From contig JANEZZ010000807.1 in the NCBI GenBank assembly GCA_026122225.1, positions 1,116,001 to 1,180,000 of the forward strand: DNA of 64,000 bases. The letters are read 5' to 3'. The notes under the pieces were generated by a model. It did not search any database. It was not told the DNA's origin and worked only from the letters and a program-made list of their open reading frames with translations. Shown piece after piece: positions 57,045 to 64,000 of the stretch (within the stretch, counting starts at the first letter, position 1; every line of letters starts with the position of its first letter). A program made the position numbers and the translations under genes. Origin of the DNA: Heloderma charlesbogerti. Lineage: Eukaryota > Chordata > Lepidosauria > Squamata > Helodermatidae.

Positions 57045-57613
57045 GACACCAAATAATGTAGGGTGGTTAAAACAAAAAGGGATTGCAAAGAGCTCCAAAA
57101 GGATCTCTCCAAACTGGGTGAATGGGCATCAAAATGGCAGATGCGGTTCAATGCATATTGGGGCAAAAAATCCCACCTTCACATGAATGCTGCTGGGCTC
57201 TGAGCTCATGGTGACTGAACAAGAAAAAGACCTTAGGGTTGTGGTGGGCAGCTCGATGAAAATGTCGACCCAGTGTGTGGCCCCTGTAAAAAAAGCAAAC
57301 TCCATGTTAGACATATAATTAGGAAAGGAATCAAAAATAAAACGGCCAATATCATCCTGCCATTATACAAATCTATGGTGCAGCCACACTGAGAGTATTG
57401 TGTACAGTTCTGGTCACTGCACCTAAAAAAAGATATTGTAGAGCTGGAAAAGGTGCAGAAAAGGGTAACCAAAACGATCAAGGGGCTGGAGCAACTCCCT
57501 TATGAGGGAAAGTTACAGCAGCTGGGACTGTCTGACTTAAAGAAAAAGCGAAGGTCTACAAAATTATGCATGGTGTGGAGGAAGTGCACGGGGAGACATT
57601 TTTCTCCTTCCCT
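57045..57613 (+). mobile_element. CR1/L3-like LINE, left part, split by BovB
   Basis: Decayed RT C-terminus: NIILPLYKSMVQPH, EYCVQFWSLHLKKDIVELEK, VQKRVTKTIKGLEQLPYEGK and LQQLGLSDLKKKR. It resumes at 60780 after the BovB insertion. Confidence 0.7.
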
Positions 57614-57625
57614 CATGATGCTAGA
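57614..57625 (+). repeat. Target-site duplication, left copy
   Basis: CATGATGCTAGA, identical to 60768-60779. It flanks the BovB element. Confidence 0.85.
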
Positions 57626-60600
57626 CCCCTTCATGGATCACTGCCTTGTTGTGGCGAAGGGGCTTGCATAACTCAGTGAAGCCATAAGCTATGCCGTGCA
57701 GGGCCACCCAAGACGGACAGGTCATGGCAGAGAGTTCTGACAAAATGTGGTCCACTGGAGAAGGAAATGGCAACCCACTCCAGTATCCTTGCCAAGAGAA
57801 CCCCATGGAAAGTATCACAAGGCTAAAAGATATGAGACCGGAAGATGAGACCCTCAGCTCGGAAGGTGTCCAATATATTACTGGGGAAGAGCAGAGGGTA
57901 TTTCCAAGTAGCGCCAGAAAGAGTGAAGTGGCTGGGCCAAAGCCGAAAGGACACTCAGCTGTGGATGTGTCTGGTGGTGAAAAGTAAATCCGATGCTGTA
58001 AAGAACAATATTGTTTAGGAACCTGGAATGTCAGATCAATGAATCAAGGTAAGCTGGAGGTGGTCAAACATGAGATGGCAAGATTGAACATCGACATCTT
58101 GGGAATCAGCGAACTAAAATGGACAGGCATGGGCGAATTTAATTCAGGTGACCATCATATCTACTACTGTGGGCAAGAATCCCTTGGAAGAAATGGAGTA
58201 GCACTCATAGTCAACAAAAGGGTGGGAAAAGCAGTACTGAGGTACAATCTTAAAAACGATAGAATGATCTCAGTACGAATCCAAGGCAAACCATTCAACG
58301 TCACAGTAATTCAAGTCTGTGCCCCAACCACTGATGCCTTCATTATGGGGGATTGGAATGCTAAAGTAGGAAGTCAAGAAATCACTGGGATAACAGGCAG
58401 GCATGGCCTTGATGCACAAAATGAAGCAGGACAAAAGCTAATAGAGTTTTGCCAGGAGAACACGCTTATCATAGCAAACACTCTTTTCCAACAGCACAAG
58501 AGGCGACTCTACACATGGACATCATCAGATGGTCAATATCGAAATCAGATTGATTATGTCCTTTGCAGTCAAAGATGGAGAAGCTCTATATAGTCAGTAA
58601 AAACAAGACCTGGAGCTGACTGTGGCTCAGATCATGAGCTTCTTGTTGTAAAATTTCAGCTTAAATTGAAGAACGTAGGGAAAACCACGAAACCATTCAG
58701 GTAAGACCTAAATCATATCCCTTATGAATATACAGTGGAGGTGAGGAATAGATTTCAGAGATTAGACCTGATAGACAGAGTGCCTGAGGAACTATGGACG
58801 GAGGTCCGTAACATTGTTCAGGAGGCAGCAACGAAATCCATCCCAAAGAAAAAGAAATGCAAGAAAGCCAAGTGGCTGTCTGATGAGGCTTTACAAGTAG
58901 CTGAAGAAAGAAGGGAAGCGAAAAGCAAGGGAGAAAGGGGAAGATATATCCAACTGAATGCAGAGTTCCAGAGAATAGCAAGGAGAGACAAGAAGCCCTT
59001 CTTAAATGAACAATGCAAAGAAATCGAGGAAAACAACAGAATGGGAAAGACTAGAGGACTCTTCAAGAAAATTGGAGATCTCAAGGGAACGTTTTGTGCA
59101 AAGACGGGCATGTTAAAGGACAAACAAGGCAGGGACCTAACAGAAGCAGATGAGATTAAGAAGAGGTGGCAAGAATACACAGAAGAACTATACAGGAAAG
59201 AGCTTAATGTCCCTGATAGCCATGATAGTGCAGCCACTGAACTTGAGCCGGACATCCTCGAGAGTGAAGTCAAGTGGGCCTTAGGAAGCATTACTAACAA
59301 CAAAGCTAGCGGAGATGACAGTATTCCAGCTGAGCTATTTAAAATCCTAAAAGATGATGCTGTTAAAGTGCGGCACTCAATATGCCAGCACATTTGGAAC
59401 ACTCAACAATGGCCGCAAGACTGGAAAAGGTCAGTTTACATTCCAATTCCAAAGAAGGGCAACTCCAAAGAGCGTTCAAACTACCGCACAATTGCGCTCA
59501 TTTCACATGCCAGCAAGGTGAAGCTCAAAATCCTACAAGCTAGGCTTCAGCAGTATGCGAACCAAGAACTACCGGAAGTACAAGCTGGGTTTCGAAGAGG
59601 CAGAGGAACTAGAGATCAAATCGCCAACGTTCGCTGGATCATGGAGAAAGCAAGAGAATTCCAGAAAAACGTCTATTTCTGCTTCATTGACTACGCTAAA
59701 GCCTTTGATTGTGTGGATCACAACAAACTGTGGCAAATTCTTAAAGTGATGGGAGTACCAGACCACCTTACCTGCCTCCTGAGAAACCTGTACGAGGGTC
59801 AAGAAGCAACAGTAAGAACCAGACATGGAACAGCCGATTGGTTCAAAATTGGGAAAGGAGTACGACAAGTCTGCATATTGTCACCCTGCTTATTTAACTT
59901 ATATGCAGAGTACATCATGAGAAACGCCGGGTTGGATGAATCACAGGTCGGAATTAAGATTGCTGGGAGAATTATCAACAACCTCAGATATGCAGACGAT
60001 ACCACCCTAATGGCAGAAAGCGAAGAGGATCTCAAGAGCCTCTTGTTGAGGGTGAAAGAGGAGAGTGCAAAAGCTGGTTTGAAACTCAACATTAAAAAAA
60101 TGAAGATCATGGCATCTGGCCTCATCACTTCCTGGCATATGGAAGGGGAAGAAATGGAAGCAGTGACAAGATTTTACTTTCTTGGGCTCCAAGATCACCA
60201 CAGACGGTGACTGTAGCCATGAAATTAAAAGACGCTTGCTCCTTGGGAGGAAAGCTATGGCAAACCTAGACAGCATAGTAAGAAGCAGAGACATCACCTT
60301 GCCAACAAAGGTCCGTCTAATCAAAGCTATGGTTTTCCCAGTAGTAATGTATGGCTGTGAGAGCTGGACTATAAGGAAGGCTGAGTGCAGAAGAATTGAT
60401 GCTTTCGAAGTGTGGTGCTGGAGAAGACTCTTACGAGTCCCCTGGACTGCAAGGAGGTCAAATCAGTCCATCCTAAAGGAAATCAACCCTGAGTGCTCAT
60501 TGGAAGGACAGATACTGAAGCTGAAGCTGAAATATTTTGGCCACCTAATGCGAAGAGAAAACTCTCTGGAAAAGACCCTGATGCTGGGAAAGACTGAAGG

Positions 60601-60767
60601 CAAAAGGAGAAGGGGACGACAGAGGATGAGATGGCTAGATAGCATCACCAATGCAATGAATATGAACTTGAGCACACTCCGGGAGAGAGCAGAGGACAGG
60701 AAGGCCTGGTGTGCTATGGTCCATGGGGTCACGAAGAGTTGGACACGACTGAACGACTGAACAACAA
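57626..60767 (+). mobile_element. BovB (RTE-clade) LINE, near full length, inactive
   Basis: A 3.14-kb BovB element. The endonuclease frame (58039-58593) starts MNQGKLEVVKHEMARLNIDI and has GISELKWTGMG and GDWNAKVGSQEITG. The RT frame (58735-60210) has SNYRTIALISHASKV, CFIDYAKAFDCVDH and the YADD box at 59989-60000. The C-terminal frame (60182-60760) has PVVMYGCESWTIRKAE and FEVWCWRRLLRVPWTARRSN. Stops at about 58592 and 58703, a frame break near 60180 and an endonuclease gap inactivate it. The 3' end GACTGAACGACTGAACAAC is typical of BovB. BovB is widespread in squamates and known for horizontal transfer between reptiles and ruminants. Confidence 0.93.
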
Positions 60768-60779
60768 CATGATGCTAGA
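60768..60779 (+). repeat. Target-site duplication, right copy
   Basis: CATGATGCTAGA, a perfect match to 57614-57625. Confidence 0.85.
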
Positions 60780-60935
60780 ACCCAACGGGGTCATCCTATG
60801 AAGCTGAGTGGTGGAAGATTCAGGGCAAATAAAAGGAAGGACTTCATGCAGCGTATAATTCACTTCCACACAATGTAGTCACGGCTACCAATTTGGACGG
60901 CTTTAAAAGGGGGTTAGACAGATTCAAGGTAACTG
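60780..60935 (+). mobile_element. CR1/L3-like LINE, right part
   Basis: Continues the 57045 element: VVTATNLDGFKRGLDRFK, the C-terminal motif also seen near 22900. Confidence 0.65.
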
Positions 60936-61490
60936 CCACCATCACCTTTTCTGGGAGATCCATTGAGCAGAGATGGCTTGTGGGCTGCATCTTTCTGTCA
61001 CTACTGGGCCTTGCTGGCCAGAGGTTTTTCTCTCCATGTCCCCCACCCCACTCTTCCTCCCTGTGCACTTGCATGGGAGACCAGCGGCTGTTCTCAGGGA
61101 ACGCAGAGCTCACGAGTTTACAAGTCCACAGATCAAAGACGCAGAGTTTCAAAGTGAAAGGTTTCTTCAGGATACAGAAAGAAATAGAAGGGTACAAGGG
61201 GGTGCAACACAACACAGCAAAAACTAAATAAAATAATCTTGCCATACATTTTATTGATTTGGTAGGCTAAAGTCATGGGATACTCACATGATCCAATGTG
61301 AGGGAAAGCTGATTTGAATCCCGAACAGCAGACCTCTTCTAGGCAAAATAGCTCCCAATTTGAATCCTGCAGGCTTAGTAAATGGAGGGTGGGGAGGTGA
61401 AAATGGGTCCCCTGCCTTCATCTCATGGGAGCAGATTTTCTTATGGTCCAGTGGGCAGAGACTGCTTCTAGGGCAGACGTTTTGCATATG
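60936..61490. other. Sequence between LINEs, possibly CR1 5' untranslated region at its end
   Basis: No domain recognised. The 5' end of the following CR1 could lie anywhere in the last part of this stretch. Confidence 0.35.
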
Positions 61491-61550
61491 GGGCAAGATC
61501 TGTCTTGCAGGGAGAACCTCCGACCAGGAGCAATTTGACAGCAATTTGAT

Positions 61551-62576
61551 ATGGAAGGACAAGACTCTCCAGTGGTGGTGACCTGCAAGGTGTGTGCCAT
61601 GTTTGTTTTCTTGCCTGAGAACAACATGGCCTACACCTGCAACAAGTGCAAGTTGATCACGCTGCTGGAGGAAAAAGTAAGTGGACTGGAGCGGCGACTG
61701 TCGACCCTCCGGGGAATAAGAGAACACGAAGAGTTCTTGGACAGAATGGGGGAACTACAGCAGCATAGGGCAGACCAGAAGCTTGAAGAGCAACAGCAAG
61801 ATGAGGCAGTGGGAAATGCTGAGGTGAAGAAAAATGGAATAGAGGATACTCCTTGGAAAACGGTGACAGTTAGGAGAAGAAGAACTAGATGCCACTCTGC
61901 ACCAGTGGAAGCAGTGGAGCTGTGGAACCGATTCCAGGTACTTGCAGATGAGACTGGAGGACAGCCTGCAGAGGAAGAATCACAGGGGAACCTGCATGAG
62001 AGTGAGCAAGAGGCTAAAGGTCAGTCAAACAGAGGCAATGAAACCCAGGCCTACAAGAAGAAGAAGAGAAGAGTGGTAGTAGTGGGAGACTCCTTGCTGC
62101 GTGGGATCGAGACCCAAGTATGTCGCGAAGACCCATGGACTCACCAGGTATGTTGTCTCCCAGGAGGACAGATTAGAGACGTGACTGAAAGGTTGCCTGC
62201 ACTCATAAAGCCCACTGACAGGTATCCCTTTCTTCTCATCCATGTGGGAACAAATGATACTGCCAAGCGGAGCTACGAAGAGATCACGTCAGACTTTGAA
62301 GCGTTGGGAAGGAAACTCAAGAACTTTGGGGCCCAGATAGTTTTCTCATCCATCCTTCCAGTAGTTAGAAGAGGGATAGAAAGGGAACGAAAAATACTCT
62401 GGGTGAATGACTGGCTACGAAGGTGGTGCCGACGAGAGAGATTTGGATTCTGGGACCACGGGCTATACTTCCTGGAAGATGGGCTGTTGGCTAGGGATGG
62501 GTTGCACCTCACAAAGGCTGGGAAGAATGTGTTTGGCCACAGCATGAAGAACTTCATCAGGAGGGCTTTAAACTGA
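61551..62576 (+). CDS. CR1 ORF1 protein with zinc-finger-like motif and SGNH esterase domain
   Basis: Intact 341-residue frame. C12-x2-C15 and C30-x2-C33 form a zinc-finger-like motif followed by a coiled-coil-like Glu/Gln-rich stretch (about 38-90). Basic runs lie at 108-113 and 169-174. The C-terminal half is a GDSL/SGNH hydrolase: VVVVGDSLLRG (S181), HVGTNDT (N235) and DGLHL (D316, H319), so all catalytic residues are kept. CR1 ORF1 proteins with such an esterase are known; the role in retrotransposition is unclear (membrane or RNA-particle interaction has been suggested). No stop or shift, unlike all other LINE copies here. Confidence 0.88.
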   Translation: MEGQDSPVVVTCKVCAMFVFLPENNMAYTCNKCKLITLLEEKVSGLERRLSTLRGIREHEEFLDRMGELQQHRADQKLEEQQQDEAVGNAEVKKNGIEDTPWKTVTVRRRRTRCHSAPVEAVELWNRFQVLADETGGQPAEEESQGNLHESEQEAKGQSNRGNETQAYKKKKRRVVVVGDSLLRGIETQVCREDPWTHQVCCLPGGQIRDVTERLPALIKPTDRYPFLLIHVGTNDTAKRSYEEITSDFEALGRKLKNFGAQIVFSSILPVVRRGIERERKILWVNDWLRRWCRRERFGFWDHGLYFLEDGLLARDGLHLTKAGKNVFGHSMKNFIRRALN

Positions 62577-62599
62577 ATCCTACGGGGAAGGGAGATGTA

Positions 62600-64000
62600 A
62601 TGTTGGGGGTAACGATGGACATTGGCGCATGCACTGCAATGGAGAGAACAGCTCTGATAGCGCCCAATAATAGTCTTCAGACACATGTAGGAAGAAAGCC
62701 AGACTATGAAGCACATGGTCTTCGATGTCTATATACTAATGCCCAGAGTATGGGAAACAAACAGAACGAACTTGAACTCTTAATACAGGAGGGAAATTAT
62801 GACTTGATAGGTATAACTGAGACTTGGTGGGATGACTCTCATGACTGGAATACAGCACTTGAAGGATATAACTTGTTCAAAAAGAACAGGAGGAACAGAA
62901 AGGGAGGTGGGGTTGCACTGTATGTGAAAAATACATATCTCTGCACAGAAATACAGGAGGAGGAGCTTGGTAGCCCCATCGAGAGCATCTGGGTTGAAAT
63001 AAATGGAGCAAAGAATAAAAGGAACCTGGTGGTCGGAGTCTACTACCGGCCACCCAATCAAGGAGAAGACAAGGATGAAACTTTTGAAAAGCAAATAGCC
63101 AATGTTTTAAGGAAGCATGATGTAGTAGTAATGGGGGACTTCAATTTCCCCGATATTTGTTGGGAGACAAATTCTGCAAAACATGGCCCCTCCAGTAAAT
63201 TCCTGACTTGTGTGGCGGATAACTTCCTCCTACAGAAAGTAGAGGACGGAACTAGAGGATCGGCTATCCTTGACTTGATCCTAACCAACAGAGATGACTT
63301 AGTGGATAAAGTAGCAGTTACAGGAACTCTGGGGGAAAGCGACCATGTTGTACTTGAGTTCTTGGTTCTAAGGGAAGCAAAAGCCGAGTGTAGTCAAACG
63401 CGTACCCTGGATTTTAGGAAAGCTGATTTTAATAAACTCAGAACAATGATCAGTAAGGTCCCATGGCAAGCAATGCTAGCGAGAAAAGGAGTCCAAGATG
63501 GGTGGGAACTTTTAAAAAAGGAAATTCTCAAGGCACAATCACAAACAATTCCAACAAGAAGAAAAGGTGGAAAACAACAGAAGAAGCCAATGTGGCTTCA
63601 CAAAAAGCTTAGGGATGACCTGAAAACAAAAAAGGACACATATAGGAAGTGGAAAGAAGGCCAAGTAACAAAGGAAGAGTACAGGCAGGTAGCACAGAAT
63701 TGCAGGGATGGTGTCAGGAAGGCTAAAGCGGAGAACGAGGTGAGGTTAGCGAGGGATGCTAAAAACAACAAAAAGGCTTTCTTCAGCTACGTGCATAGTA
63801 AAAGGCAGAGGAAAGAAATGGTTGTTCAGCTATTAAATAAGGATGGCAAAATGATAACAGATGACAAAGAAAAGGCAGAGGTGCTCAATTCCTACTTTGG
63901 CTCAGTCTTCTCCCAAAAGAGGGTCTATGACCCCCCTGGCAAAGGCGAAGTACAGGCTGAAGGGGCAGGGTTGCAGCTTGAGATCGACAGGCATATGGTC
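62600..64000 (+). CDS. CR1 ORF2: endonuclease and start of the RT region, cut by the window edge
   Basis: Open for 467 codons from a possible ATG at 62600 (others at 62615 and 62750) to the end of the window, with no stop. APE-type endonuclease motifs in order: LYTNAQSMGNK, DLIGITETWW, GGVALYVKN, VVGVYYRPPNQ, VVVMGDFNFPDICW, AILDLILTNRDD and GESDHVVLEF. The segment after 63570 (KKPMWLHKKLRDDLKTKKDT, KAFFSYVHSKRQ) is the linker leading to the reverse transcriptase. It starts 24 bases after the ORF1 stop in another frame. Together with the intact ORF1 this marks a young copy. Confidence 0.9.
   Translation, partial: MLGVTMDIGACTAMERTALIAPNNSLQTHVGRKPDYEAHGLRCLYTNAQSMGNKQNELELLIQEGNYDLIGITETWWDDSHDWNTALEGYNLFKKNRRNRKGGGVALYVKNTYLCTEIQEEELGSPIESIWVEINGAKNKRNLVVGVYYRPPNQGEDKDETFEKQIANVLRKHDVVVMGDFNFPDICWETNSAKHGPSSKFLTCVADNFLLQKVEDGTRGSAILDLILTNRDDLVDKVAVTGTLGESDHVVLEFLVLREAKAECSQTRTLDFRKADFNKLRTMISKVPWQAMLARKGVQDGWELLKKEILKAQSQTIPTRRKGGKQQKKPMWLHKKLRDDLKTKKDTYRKWKEGQVTKEEYRQVAQNCRDGVRKAKAENEVRLARDAKNNKKAFFSYVHSKRQRKEMVVQLLNKDGKMITDDKEKAEVLNSYFGSVFSQKRVYDPPGKGEVQAEGAGLQLEIDRHMV

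Larger units (their letters stand above)
61491..64000 (+). mobile_element. CR1 LINE, young copy, continues beyond the window
   Basis: Element-level entry for ORF1 and ORF2. The 5' border is not defined by sequence. Insertion lies in the presumed WDR97 intron downstream of 57034. Confidence 0.85.

Noticed and set aside
58735..60210. 491-codon frame as a host gene
   Set aside because: It is the reverse transcriptase of the BovB element, bounded by its target-site duplication.

Overview
The window is vertebrate nuclear DNA, most likely from a squamate reptile. It holds intron-rich genes with GT-AG introns and CpG-rich promoters, set among CR1 and L2 LINEs, a BovB LINE and tRNA-derived SINEs, including one of the Sauria SINE type. 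The order (minus) SHARPIN, (plus) MAF1, (plus) WDR97 matches what I know of human 8q24.3, so this is an old conserved block.

Layout. Positions 34-19587 (minus) carry twelve coding exons of a SHARPIN-like gene, open at its 3' end. Positions 19.0-21.95 kb form a divergent GC-rich promoter region with five CCAAT boxes on the MAF1 side. Positions about 21.4-32.9 kb (plus) hold a complete MAF1 gene (253 codons, seven coding exons, 5' untranslated exon inferred). Positions 32.9-42.6 kb are intergenic or WDR97 upstream sequence, full of CR1 and L2 fragments, with a CpG-rich patch and an X-box-like site near 39.74 kb. Positions 47.5-57.0 kb (plus) hold seven joined WDR97 exons, with a likely earlier exon at 42.66 kb; the gene runs off the right edge. 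Positions 57-64 kb are a LINE nest: a degraded CR1/L3-like element split by a BovB copy with a perfect 12-bp target-site duplication, then a young-looking CR1 with an intact ORF1 and an open ORF2.

The main discovery candidate is the SHARPIN gene. Its front half has the mammalian SHARPIN layout (PH-like fold, UBL, NZF zinc finger). After the NZF the frame does not stop. It continues through a HOIL-1-type linker into RING1 and IBR zinc-binding domains, with every splice phase matching over 623 codons. The SHARPIN locus therefore seems to encode a PH-UBL-NZF-RBR protein, the architecture expected of an ancestor shared with HOIL-1/RBCK1. The catalytic RING2 would lie to the left of the window.

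The three genes have separate roles: SHARPIN in linear-ubiquitin signalling, MAF1 in repression of RNA polymerase III, and WDR97 as a probable ciliary/flagellar WD-repeat protein. They share a locus rather than a pathway. All exon borders were read by eye from splice signals, reading frame and remembered protein families; no alignment or transcript evidence was available.
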